DNA of 64,000 nt from Hyalella azteca (lineage: Eukaryota > Arthropoda > Malacostraca > Amphipoda > Hyalellidae): NCBI RefSeq assembly GCF_000764305.2, contig NW_025946882.1:157153-221152 (forward strand), given 5' to 3'. The position numbers and the translations under genes are program-made. This document shows, piece after piece, positions 13,221-25,325 of the stretch. A model generated the notes under the pieces. That model made no database searches. It was given only the letters and a program-made list of their open reading frames with translations, and had not been told where the DNA came from. The stretch's first letter is position 1; each line of letters begins with the position of its first letter.

Positions 13221-13322
13221 ATCCCACTAGGCAAACGACGTTGAAAAGACGTTTAATCAACGTTTATTTAACCAAAGAACGTCTATTTCAACGTAACTTC
13301 ACAGTTGTTGGCCTGGTGGAAT
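13221..13322. mobile_element. ~102-bp MITE-like element
   Basis: The outer ends form an imperfect terminal inverted repeat: ATCCCACTAGGCAAAC at the left against ATTCCACCAGGCCAAC read inward from the right. A second inverted pair, ACGTTGAAAAGACGTT and AACGTCTATTTCAACGT, lies inside. Short length, dyad structure and absence of coding capacity fit a non-autonomous DNA element. The superfamily cannot be assigned and no clear target-site duplication is visible. Confidence 0.55.
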
Positions 13323-16300
13323 GACAGATCGTGCATAACTTGCGAGAGGGTAGTCCTAAAAATTTGTAATAATTTCGAGCTATTGATCAGAATATAAATG
13401 ATGTCATTTCTGTTTCAGCTCATGCATGTTCTTCACAAACGTTTTATTGTGTAGAAATAAAACGTTGCACTAAAACGTCAACATTTGTCCGAAGAATTTT
13501 CAACATTAGTACAGGAAATTTTTCAAGTTTGAAAATTATTTTTCCTAGAAGGAACGAGCCTGTCTCTCTCTCAATGTATTCTTTGGTGTGTGGCAACGTG
13601 GCTCCCAAGTTCGATCTATCATTGTCCGCAGTAACCTAAGATGGACAACTTGAATGTTCCCAAGACATAGCAAGATTTTCTGGCCCTTTAAAAGACGAAG
13701 CTCATGAATTTTACATTCACTTAGTTGCAGCTAATGGCCTCCTTTTAGCTCGAACGGGAAAGCAGACCCCATTTTTAAAGAGCCATGATGGCCACGAAGC
13801 TTCGACTTCGAATGCATGCCGCCTCGGCCATCGGTTTCTTCGAGACACAATCGGTCGCAGGATCTCGCCTCGACTTGGCAATTGCCGAGGTCATCCTTCG
13901 TTGGTCCTTCATTAGTACCCGCAGCGCCGAGTGCTTAGGATTCGCTCTCTAAAGGATCTCACCCAAAACGACTCTCAATCATGCCCCACGATCTCCCTGC
14001 GCTCAGACGACTTCTTCGCTGCGCTCACCAAACTTCGTACAAATTTCACTCAGAGTGAAAATTTCTACACAGCACGAACGCAACGAACACCGTGTGCGTA
14101 TAGCTGCTCTTGGTCGTTGTATGCCTATATTCGCAACGTAACGTGTATCACCTATTTATTTATTCTAATGCAAATAATATTACGAAAATAATATACGTAT
14201 TTTTTTGCTAGTTTCAACGACAAACTCCCATTAATCGCTGTCAGCAAGCAACCCAAGACATGATATTTGATTTCAAGTTTTAAAACAAGAATCTTGTACA
14301 ACAACAAGCAGTCAATGAATGCAGTCGTTCACAGGGATGCACAGACAACAAATGCAATGCTTCAAATATATGAACAGACAATGAATTCAGCCTGATGCAT
14401 TTAAGAGCGAGAAATGGATTCGGTCTTACACAAATAATTACATATAAATAGAATTAAGAAAAAAATCTTCTATGTATTCGACATAAAACGGCAGTCTTGG
14501 ATGGAACAGTAATATTAAAATATAGGCCAACAAATTAGGGCTTATATAAGAGTAAGGAAAATACTGTCTCGAGTAGACAGGAGGCACAAAAACCAAGTAT
14601 GTACGAGCTAGCGAAAGCAATCTTAATAAATACAAGCTATATAAATACTCGTGAAAACACCAGGAGAATAAAAAAGGCGATTTCAGACATGAGCAAGTGA
14701 AAAAGAATACTAGCAAGATAAGAGAAAAAAGCTCTATGCACCTTGCACAATCTTTTGCGAAAATAATAATGAGACAATAATAATAGTTTGCTAATAGTGA
14801 TTTGGCTGCTATATGCTGGAAGCAATGAAACACAACAAGAATGAAAAGATGCAATGCGACGTAATACGAAGTTATAACAAGTAATTTTACGTGTCATGAC
14901 TTGATACGCCATAAAGAGCCTCAACAAAACCTAATATACGACGTGACACAGCGAACGAATTCATAAAAAAGATATTCATAACTTAATACGACGTAATATG
15001 ACTTAAAAAAACTTAAAGTGTATATATAGTAGCATAGTATGGTATTACAAGAAATAATTTGTGTAGCATATGACTACAGTTTCCTGACGGTATATGGAGT
15101 CATACGTACTAATGCATGTCTCCATGAAACTTACGCATTCCTGTCCTCTTTTAGTCCCGTGGAAGGCCAAGTTCTCGATCGTAGACTTTAATGAAGGAAT
15201 ATAAACATGTGAACTAGACCTGTGACCCGACACGGTCGGACTGCGGTGACCTCAGGTCTTCGTCTGCGGTGCGCGCGGAAGTTAGAAAAAAGGCCAGGTT
15301 TAACCGAACACGTCGTCGAGATTTGGTCAGAAACAGAAGTCAGTTGCGTTTCCCACGATGTCTTCAGGTCAATTTAATTGACGGTAATGCTAAGCTGACT
15401 TCATTAGGACCTTGAGGTTAAAGAAAGACTTACGAAGAAGTCATCTAACTGGAAATTAAAGATGGTTCTCTAGCTACTTAGAATGTGGTTCATGGAGCTG
15501 AATTTGAGTGAAACTGAGTACCGTTAACTCATTAGCGATAGTGTGGGAAAAAATTGATGCTAAATAACTTTGATTGAAATAAATTCTATAAATAATTTCA
15601 TCTAGGCTTCAATAAGTAAAGGCTTTCTCACATGACAATTTTATCTTAATGACCGTTAATTTTTGAGGTAAATGCTATCTAAAATTTTGTCAATATTATT
15701 AACACTAAATCAGCCACGGAGGACAAGCAACTTTCTTCGATAAACCTTCTATCCGCTGGTCCTATAAGAAGCTTTATTTCCTCGAAAAAAACGCAAATAC
15801 AACTGTTACGTCTGCGAAAAAAGAACGTATTTTTGAATGGAATTCTGGTGAAGGCGTCAATGAAGCGATCGCTACCGTGGGAACGTGGCTCTGATTATCC
15901 TGATAAACAACAACGTTCCTAATGAAGCTAAAAAGTCGGCAGCTTCGCCACAACTGCGGCAAAACCATCATCAATTTCCACGCTAGCGGCATGCAGCTAT
16001 GAACCGCTTAACACTTAACAACCTCATTCAAGTTATGTGAAGGAAAAGGTTTTTGTTTAAAGTTTTAAGATATTTATTTCATCGTAAGATGTGAATATTA
16101 TTCATGCTTCGAAGTTTTTGTTGCAATTCCACCAATAGTGTTTACGAATTTATCTCACATTTGAGCAAAATGGATAGTATTTTGAGATTTTTGCGAATTT
16201 CGCCGTCGCGTGATGGATTTTTTAGAGCAGTGATATATGCAATGATTAGATCAGCGTGTACTGATATAATCACTGCAAGACGCCCACATGTGTTTCACAC

Positions 16301-16982
16301 ATCGCAATGGTATGTGTGATCGCGAATCATACAAATGTGTTGATTGTCCCCACGTAACACGCACTCATTTATAAGCACCTAGCATTTAAAGGTTGAATGT
16401 GTGTAGTGAAAAATATTCAACGGGCTGTTCATTTATGAACACATTTCTTCTTCAGATATAACAATAAAGAGTATCTAATTTTCTATAATTATGGATGATG
16501 CAATAAAATATAAATATGAATTAATAAATAACTGTGAGTCTTATGTCCGTGAAGAGGTTTTATGAGATGATGTACTTAACATAACAAAATACAGAGAAGT
16601 TTGTTAGCAAGTAGTTGTTGAAGTTGAAGTATATTAGTTTACTTACGATGAGATCAATAATCAAGTTATCAATTTTATTTTAATGAAGCTTCTTTGAAAA
16701 TATTATCAATGACCCGCTAGCAAGACGCGCTCCAATGACGTGAAACTTTCAGCAACAGACTCAATTTCATTTTACTTGTTATTTCTTATATAATTTTTTA
16801 AATACGAAAGGTACATAACTGACATACTAGACTTAAACAATTATCTATCAAATACGGGTTTACCATTGTGATTAAATAAATTAAGTAATCTAAAAAATAG
16901 ATAGATGTTCCTTTATAACAATTCAGGCTAGGGTGTTTTTAAAAACTTATGGAAGCCGAGCAGAGGGCAGCTTAACTTCTTT
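13323..16982. other. Non-coding stretch, no supportable gene
   Basis: A GC-richer segment at 13720-14000 and AT-rich remainder contain only short frames. The open frames at 14438-14927 on the minus strand are hydrophobic but low in complexity, without motifs or plausible start context. Confidence 0.5.
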
Positions 16983-17137
16983 ACTCGAGGTACACAGTCT
17001 AATTTGATGTACACGAGATACACAGTTTAATTTGATGTACCCGAGATATACAGTCTAATTTGATGTACCCGAGATACACAGTCTAATTTGATGTACACGA
17101 GATATACAGTCTAATTTGATGTACACGAGATATACAG
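16983..17137. repeat. 29-bp minisatellite, about 5.5 copies
   Basis: The unit contains CGAGATACACAGTCTAATTT followed by GATGTACAC. Variants are confined to a few positions (ACAC or CCCG, TACACA or TATACA). Confidence 0.9.
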
Positions 17138-17256
17138 GCGAATTCAATGCGCACAGCAATTTTAAACATACACTAGAAGCACTAATTACGTATAGTCAAT
17201 TTTCGCACAATACAAATTGAAATTTAAAGCCTGCTATATGACCGCGCCATAATTGA

Positions 17257-17310
17257 TGTATAATATATACATGCTGTATAATATATACATGCCGTATAAT
17301 AAATACACGG
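17257..17310. repeat. Short ~21-bp repeat, about 2.5 copies
   Basis: TGTATAATATATACATGC is repeated twice, followed by a diverged CGTATAATAAATACACGG copy. Confidence 0.75.
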
Positions 17311-18124
17311 CGTAATTCCCAATACGTGGTCGCATATACACGGCCGCATACGCGGCTTCGATTATAATATTCAATCATATCTTCAAGCTATTAAAGTTCT
17401 TTTATTACAAATTCTATGACAATAATTGCGGGAGTGTTCTAATTTTAAGCACTTGAAAAGATATCTTTTTAGTACATGCAATGCGCTGTTTAAATATCAA
17501 ATTCACCAGTAATTTAAAAGCTGAGAAAACGCAATGCAAATGCACCTCGTCTTCAGTGAAAACGTCCAGAATTAGAAGAAAAATTTACCTGACTTTTTTT
17601 TGCTATCCTGATTTTTTAGGATTCCCAGTTTTAAGTTATATAAGTCGTATAGAGCTGCTTGATGATTTTATCGTGTTTAATAGACAGCATCGCTGCTGAC
17701 AACCGCTACGTGCTGAAATAATGGGTCTTTTGTTAATGAGTTTAATTAATGAGTCTAATTAATCGACTTAATTAGACGCATGCATGGCAATTTCTGCAAA
17801 ATGTGTGTAGAAGAACAGCTTTCCCAGGCTTCGAGTGTGGGAACTCTGGGAATTGCGGCACACAGAAAAATGAATGCATCATCTTGTCCGAATAGTGACG
17901 CACTTTTTAACCCACAGCACGAGCAGAGAGACTTAGCATTGATAACCTCCTTTTGCTGGACCCATATGGGTCAGGGTGATCCACACAGGGGCAAAATTAC
18001 ACCGGTAATTGGACAAAGTCTCGCTCATTTCGCTGAGTGAGGACATACAAGTCGTCTTGTACGCGCGTGTACGCCAGGAATTGATTACGCATCGAACGGT
18101 CGCTCGTCACGCACATGTTGAATC
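17311..18124. other. Non-coding spacer
   Basis: No gene recognised; short unsupported frames only. Confidence 0.45.
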
Positions 18125-18275
18125 GCGTTGTTTTGAATTTATTCGTGAGCCGATTTTTGGATTTGAATTCATCAAATTTGGTGAATTTTTTCACTTGGCG
18201 AATGGCGTTGTTTTGAATTTATGCGTGGGTCGATTTTTGGATTTGAATTCATAAAATTTGGTGAATTTTTTGGTA
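18125..18275. repeat. 80-bp tandem duplication
   Basis: Two copies begin with GCGTTGTTTTGAATTTAT at 18125 and 18205 and run through GATTTTTGGATTTGAATTCA and AAATTTGGTGAATTTTTT. There are few differences, so the duplication looks recent. Confidence 0.9.
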
Positions 18276-19728
18276 TCTTCCGGCTAACGTAACGCGTGTT
18301 GTTCACCAGTGGTGCAATATTGACAGAAGTTGTTCATGGATCTACGTATGTTATCAAATGAACTGTAATGCGAGATAATGTGGAAATAAGAAAGTGATTA
18401 TTGATTCAGTAATAACTGTTTTTCATAGAGGCACACATAAGAGTTATTACTTAAAAATTTTGCCTAAAGATTTTTTTTGTCTCAGGCATGTATTTGTTTT
18501 ATGTAATTCTTATATTTGTGTAACAATTTTGCAATACGGAACTTATTTAAGTTATTTAATTTAAATTTTATTATTTGGAACGTCGATCAACTTAAATCTT
18601 CTGTGCTGCACTGATCACGAAAAAATATTATTTAAAAATTTTATAGTTATAAATTCTTAGATTTAACGGAAAATTTTCAAGCATATGGTTATTAATTAAT
18701 ACCCGTATTTTCATGCTCGAGACGTGGGCTGCCGTTTTTTCAGTCTGCAGACTAATTGTTTTTCTAAATTGAGATCTATTCATTTATATATTTAAAGATG
18801 AAAGACAAATTCACATGCATCTCAAAATGAATTTTAAAATAAAATTTTGGGGTTCAACAGGCAGCTGACTGGACACATGATCAGCATACCACAAAATGCA
18901 GAAAATTCGAAAATTTTCGGGGTAATGGATGAGCAAAAATTTATTTAGTTGATTATATATTATTAATTGATGGCGACGAAAAGAATCGTATAAGTGGTAA
19001 AATACGTATTGTTTCTTGTTAAAATTGAACAATAACTCAGAGTATGACAATATTTCATGCAGAGGAAGAACTTTGAACTTTCATATTACGTCTGTCTTTT
19101 CCAGCTTCGAACATTCAGCAAATTTGAATAGAAATATCAATGTCGAGTCAATTTTTATGATTTATTCACTTATTCTCGTCTGCAATTAAAAGGCAATTCA
19201 GTTCAAGGCCTGATTTGTCTTTGGCAAATTTAATTACGAAATCACCATCAGATCTGTACCCTCATGGCTGGTCTCAGTCGCAATGGCCGGCGTACCAAGG
19301 CTCCCATGAAAGTTCAAGTTAATTACCGTGTTTAATTCAGGGCTGGAGTCTCGAAACCCGAGCTGAGCACGGCAAGAGCTAAAGGTTAATTGAGACTCGA
19401 TTGTGGCGATAAGAAAGTCACATGCGATGATATCGCCATTTTGTGACCGATTACGGGACCCAAACATGCCTTCATTTGAATAAAAAGATCAAGCTGAATT
19501 ATTTTCTGAGCGCATGAGCGTTCAGTCGTACAGTTGCTTGTGGTGGCGTGTGCCGCGGAGACATTATAGCTCATTTGCTGTAATTGCTTACAAAGTTTTA
19601 CGACTCCAGACTTGAATTGATAATTTGGTGGTGGATGTAACAATCTTTATATAGGTTCAAACGAAATTTTATTCTGGGTCAAATGAGTTCATTTCACTTC
19701 CACGACCTGATGAGATTGAAAAACGATC
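18276..19728. other. Non-coding stretch, no supportable gene
   Basis: AT-rich and stop-rich sequence; no RNA gene or protein motif seen. Confidence 0.5.
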
Positions 19729-20317
19729 GGCGTTCGTCGAGTTGCGCGGTCCGTGTTGGCGGCGATCGTCGAGTTGCGCGGTCCGTGTTTGCGGCGCTCG
19801 CTGAGTTGCGCGGTCCGTGTTGGCGGCGTTCGTCGAGTTGCGTGGTCCGTGTTTGGGGCGCTCGACGAGTTGCGTGGTCCGAGTTTTAGGCGCTCGCTGA
19901 GTTGCGCGGTCCGTGTTTGCGGCGCTCGTCGAGTTGCGCGGTCCGTGTTTGCGGCGCTTGTCGAGTTGCGCGGTCCGTGTTTGGCGCGCTCGACGAGTTG
20001 CGCGGTCCGTGTTGGCGGCACTCGTCGAGTTGCGCGGTCCGTGTTTGCGGCGCTCGTCGAGTTGCGCGGTCCCTGTTTGCGGCGCTCGTCGAGTTGCGCG
20101 GTCCGTGTTTGCGGCGCTCGTCGAGTTGTGCGGTCCGTGTTTGGGGAGCTCGCCGAGTAGCGCGGTCCGTGTTGGCGGCGCTCGCCGAGTTACGCGGTCC
20201 GTGTTGGCGGCGCTCGTCGAGTTGCGCGGCCCATGTTGGCGGCGCTCGTCGAGTTGCGTGGTCCGTGTTTGCGGCGCTCGTCGAGTTGCGCGGTCCGTGT
20301 TTGCGGCGCTCGTCGAG
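19729..20317. repeat. 32-bp GC-rich minisatellite, about 18 copies
   Basis: The unit contains GAGTTGCGCGGTCCGTGTTT followed by GCGGCGCTCGTC. Although 32 is not a multiple of three, several frames on both strands lack stops, producing open frames up to 274 codons (minus strand, 19669-20493) with a 32-residue repeat rich in R, T, A and N. Differences are mostly transitions spread without codon bias, so I treat these frames as by-products. GC content contrasts sharply with the AT-rich flanks. Confidence 0.93.
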
Positions 20318-20365
20318 GCCGACGTCTCACCGCAAGTCGCGCGCGCGTCGCCCAAATTAGAATTT

Positions 20366-20400
20366 GTTTGCTCGCGTCCGCATACTTGCGGCAAGCAAAC
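20366..20400. other. Nested hairpin beside the 32-bp array
   Basis: GTTTGCT pairs with AGCAAAC, and an inner CCGCA pairs with TGCGG around TACT. Function unknown. Confidence 0.4.
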
Positions 20401-21085
20401 AATGTCGCTGTCGCTGTCGCCTCTTTGTACCTGAATTGTACTGGAATGCTGGCACGCACTTGCGGTAGTGTGCGTAACAGCTGCGTGATTCACGTGGTTT
20501 CAAGAATCATAGGGTAATGTGTATTCATTTTCAACAGTTAATTTTGTTACTTAATGTTTTGGAATGGATTTCTTCCAGAATTAGTACATATTCATAATTT
20601 TAATTTAAAACTAAAAAATTGCAAGTGGCCATAGAAACGTCTGTATTTTTTCGATGGCATTGTTGAGATTTTCAATGCGGGAAATAATTTAATATGTAAA
20701 TATTGCAGTTAAAAATAACTTGCTACGTTTAAATTTAATTATATATGACTCAATTCCATTCATATAACTAATTCACATTACAATGCGATCAGATTATACA
20801 TGAATTTTGGATGCCACGGGTGAATAGTTTGACCATGTTTTGTGTTCAGAGTTTTAGGGTAATCTCTGAGGTTAACCTTGACAGACAAACACTCTTAAAC
20901 AAGGCGCTTTACAATGCGTTGCTTGAGATTCCAGTTGCGGCCTACCGCTCTCCGCAGGAATCATTCCAAGTCATCCCACAGGAATGCAAGACGCCATTCC
21001 CAGCGGCCGCAGCGCGTGCGTTTTGGTTTCCAGTCTGGGAATCTTTTTCCCGTAAACTGCCTTGCCACAAAACATTTATGCAATT
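20401..21085. other. Non-coding spacer
   Basis: No gene recognised. The overlapping frames at 20811-21150 (+) are unremarkable and run into the adjacent array. Confidence 0.45.
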
Positions 21086-21843
21086 ATGTACAAATTAATA
21101 GTTACATAATTAGCTACAAAATAACAGATCCATTATTACCTACAAAATAACCGTTGCAAAATTAGCAATAAAGTAACAGTTGCATAATTAGCTACAAGGT
21201 AATAGTTGCATAATTGACTAAAAAGTAACAGTTGCATAATTAACTGCAAAGTAACAGTTACATAATTAACTGCAAAGTAACAGTTGCATAATTAACTGCA
21301 AAGTAACAGTTGCATAATTAGCTGCAAAGTAACAGTTGCATAATTAGCTACAAAGTAACAGCTGCATAATTAACTGCAAAGTAACAGTTGCATAATTAGC
21401 TGCAAAGTAACAGTTGCATAATTAGCTACAAAGTAACAGCTGCATAATTAACTGCAAAGTAACAGTTGCATAATTAGCTACAAAGTAACAGTTGCATAAT
21501 TAACTGCAAAGTAACAGTTGCATAATTAACTACAAAGTAACAGTTGCATAATTAGCTACAAAGTAACAGTTGCATAATTAACTACAAAGTAACAGTTGCA
21601 TAATTAGCTACAAAGTAACAGTTGCATAATTAGCTACAAAGTAACAGGTGCATAATTAGCTACAAAGTAACAGTTGCATAATTAGCTACAAAGTAACAGC
21701 TGCATCATTAGCTACAAAGTAACAGTTGCATAATTAGCTACAAAGTAACAGTTGCATAATTAGCTACAAAGTAACAGCTGCATAAGTAACTACAAAGTAA
21801 CAGTTGCATAATTAACTACAAAGTAACAGTAACAGTTGCATTT
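21086..21843. repeat. 26-bp AT-rich minisatellite, about 29 copies
   Basis: The unit contains AAAGTAACAGTTGCATAATT followed by ARCTRC. The first three copies are diverged and the rest are very uniform, differing mainly at two purine positions and at TTGCAT/CTGCAT. A final partial duplication (AAAGTAACAGTAACAG) marks the right edge. Confidence 0.95.
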
Positions 21844-24800
21844 ACGTAATTATAAATATATAACTATATTTATGCGACCAGCTGCATTTAAGCCATCAGC
21901 TACATTTACATAATTAGCTATTAATTAATATGCATGTAATTTGCTACAAAGTATTTTATTGGCTATATGGTAATATTTGAATAATTTTACGACTTATTAT
22001 CTGAACTACATAGTTCTTTTGCAGTGGCAAAACGTTGATGTACAGATTTAATTTTTTTACATATTGTTACGATAAAATAATTTACAACAGAAAAATGTCC
22101 AATTAATTGTTACCGTTTTGCATGTCTCAATTGAATGTCTCGATTCATTTAATTACGGCGCACGATTGGTATTGTAAACATTATAGGCACGGATTTGCAT
22201 GAGGGCGGCAAATGCCCAGCAAATTTTTGATCAGTTTGAAAATTGCACGTGATTGAGAACATTCAATTTTTTAATATATTTACTCGGGTTAAATGTCCTA
22301 TTAGGTCCAAACTCTTTAATCGCGATATTTTTAACCGCAAGCAATAATGAACCATCTTAGATATAGGCTTGCAGTATGTATAAATTGAGGCTTCATCTCA
22401 AGTGCTGGTGCAAAAAACACTCAAGTCTAAGTTTAATTTTGCAAGCACTGATTATTCTTGGGTTTTTAGACTCCCACGAAACGCTAGAGGACGCAAAACG
22501 TAAAAGTTTCGAGGCACCCGTGAGAACCCATTATCCTTCCCCCAAAACCCGCCTGCCTCGCTCTCCTCTAATGAGAATCTCATTGAGGACAAAGCTACTC
22601 AGACACCGTCGCTTAGTGTCGCTCTTTGTGGTACAGCCTGCGATGTCCGTGTCATTGAAGCAAGCATCGATCAGACGCAGTCAAAACTTACAGTCAATTA
22701 CTGAACACCCTTCCTACCAGGGACCAAACACTGCCTCTATTCAGGGTGACTGCATCAGATAAGGAACTAATAGAATCTTGACAGATCGTAAACTTGACTT
22801 CTTCGATAAACGAGTTAGCGAGCCTCTAATGATGCAGCCAGCTGATCCATCACTGCATCTGTCGGGCTCGAAGTCAGCCATCTCGTGTGGCTTGGGACTA
22901 AAGCCTGTATCCATTCAAGTTGTCTATTGTGGCCCCCACCTCAAAAGGTGATAATTACAGGCAATCAAGAAACAATTAGACACCGCTGAGGCTCGGCCGA
23001 CCTCTTCCCGGTAATGCATTCTAATGGCATGAAGATTTCCCAGGACGCTCGTCTCAGTCGATCGTTTGTCAATCATTCACAATTTAATCTGTCAATCATG
23101 CAATACGTTTATATGTGTAGCTCTTTCGTTTAAGAGAATTTAATGTTATGAATATACGTTTTTAACATGGCGGTCAATTGATCGTTAAATGCGCTGGACA
23201 GTTTTTACGTATGCGATGGGCAGTCATACGTCGACCAAATTTTTTTTTGCTAAAAAATACCAGTAATATTAATTCATCTCTATGCTCATAAAAGCTATTC
23301 TGAAACCAAGACGCCGATGTCAGAGCATCATGTGCAAATGAAGGAAACCATCACCTTTCTTACTTTCTATATTAAGAAAAATTTACTTTTTATTTAAAAA
23401 GAATTTTGAATTTAAAATTTGACGCTTGCACTTTAATTGCGTAAAGTTGCTAAGCAGAGCAGGACTGTTATTGTATAATATAAATAAATGTATAACATCC
23501 TTGGACTGTGTTATTGTGCACTTGTACAGCATTTATTTTGCATGCCGTGCATCAGTAATTACTCTCTTTAACATATAGTCCATTGCTGTTGGAGATGATC
23601 GAACGATATTTTTACCTCAGCAAAGCAATTATGTTTTAACTCGATATACTCGTGCAAAAAGTATGAATTTAAATCCAAAGTACCGAATCAAAATCAAATT
23701 CAAAATCAATCAAATCAAAAAGTTAAACTTTTAATTAACAACAAGACTTAACATTCATGACCCGAGTTATCCCAAGAGAACGTCTCGAGATCTACCGACA
23801 GATCTATTCTCTCAGCGTACACGTTCCTCGATCAGGGAGCGAAGTGGTAGAGGAAGTCTCAGGTTAGTAGACTCGTCAGCGTGTACCTAACCTGCACATG
23901 TCGAAGTCTTAACCCTTTGACTACGGATGTATTAACCGTCGTCAATGCTATTCGTATCTGAAGGCCTGGCAACAAGAATTACCAGTCAGAAGACACAGAG
24001 TTAAACGTGCGTCGTGACTGTGCTGACATCTCAGATAAGGTTCTGATAAGATAGCCTCGGCATACAGGACCCGAAGACACATGCGACTCGTAGCAGGGGC
24101 GCGTCTGCTGCTTCCATCCTAGATGTACGCGAAAGCAACATTTCGCATTTATCTTACTAATAGATAGAACAAAAGTAATTAAGGCTGGATTTTCTATTAC
24201 ATAATGTGATGCTTCAAATTTATTCATCGAAATTAAAAAGGAATAAGTAACCACTCTAGTAATAACTTTCGAACAATTTCCGAAGAACATCCAGGCGACA
24301 ATTTGATCTCTAAAAAACAAGGCATTCTCTGCAAGCAAGATAATCTTTCCGTTTTTATCAACTGCAGAAATAAGCGATTATCAAGAGAACTTAGCCAAAT
24401 ACATTATACTGTCTCCTGCCTGAGAATGCCTAATGCTTCTCGCTATCAAGCGACGTCAGAGGTAGTCGCCTAACGCCTCTATTGCCATAAAAGGATGAAC
24501 GCTTCGCCAAAGCGGGCAGGATTTTCTCGTACGTTGAGCTTTTTAGCAAACAAGGTGGCATTTCTGGTAGGAAGTCCTTATCTCCAATTGAGGTGGGTGG
24601 TCTCGGCAGCTTCGCTATCGACCGTTCCAAACTTCATTCTTCGCTGAAGTCATTGTATTCCTCCCTGAGAGCCCAACTCTTGTGTTGGCACTTTGAGTGG
24701 CGAGTAAACAATGCTCTACGAATTGGTTTCATTGTTGACGGTGTCAGACAATTACAAGCTTCTAAATGGACTGCCAGATACTGGCGAGTCCATAGCAAGC

Positions 24801-24961
24801 AGCGTCGGAGGCTTCAGAGAGATAGAGAGAGTGCTCTTGTGACTGATGGAAAGAGCTATCGTGTAATATCAAAGTGCCGCAGGACCACTTCGACGTTGGT
24901 GGCATCTCAGCGAATATCGCTTCCAGTTCATGTTGCAGTTCTTGGATAATCAGCGCGACCG
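21844..24961. other. Non-coding stretch, no supportable gene
   Basis: The open frame at 22376-22762 (+) is 128 codons but has no motif, and its Lys/Arg/Ser-rich composition is unremarkable. A GC-richer patch at 22500-23050 and 24440-24960 has overlapping frames on both strands, none convincing. Confidence 0.5.
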
Positions 24962-25325
24962 CCGCGCTCGAGTGTCTTTGGAAGGTGATTAGCTTCATAT
25001 GATGCTTAACATCACCAACGCGAGTGTCTTTGGAAGGTGATTAGCTTAATCTGATGCTTAACGACACCACCACGAGTGTCTTTGGAAGCTGATTAGCTTC
25101 ATCTGATGCTTAACATCACCAACGCGAGTGTGCTTGAAAGGTGATTAGTTTAATCTGATGCTTAACATCACAACCACGAGTGTCTTTGGAAGGTGATTAT
25201 CTCAATCTCATGCTAAACATCACCACAGCGAGTGTGCTTGGAAGATGATTAGCCTAATCTTATGCTCAATATCGCCCCTGCGAGTGTCTTTGGAATGTGA
25301 TTAGCTTAATCTTATGCTTAAGAGC
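24962..25325. repeat. 52-bp tandem repeat, 7 copies
   Basis: The units start with CGAGTGTCTTTGGAAGGTGA and continue with TTAGCTTAATCTGATGCTTA and ACATCACCAC. GGTGAT and ATCACC within each unit are complementary and could form a short hairpin. Copies diverge by roughly one base in ten or less. Confidence 0.93.

Noticed and set aside
14438..14927. 138- and 96-codon hydrophobic open frames (- strand) resembling membrane proteins
   Set aside because: Overlapping frames rich in Leu, Phe, Tyr and Ser are expected from A/T-rich sequence; no family motif, promoter or splice signal supports them.
19669..20493. 274-codon open frame (- strand) with many overlapping partners
   Set aside because: It is produced by the 32-bp array, has no domain, and variation shows no codon-position bias by eye.
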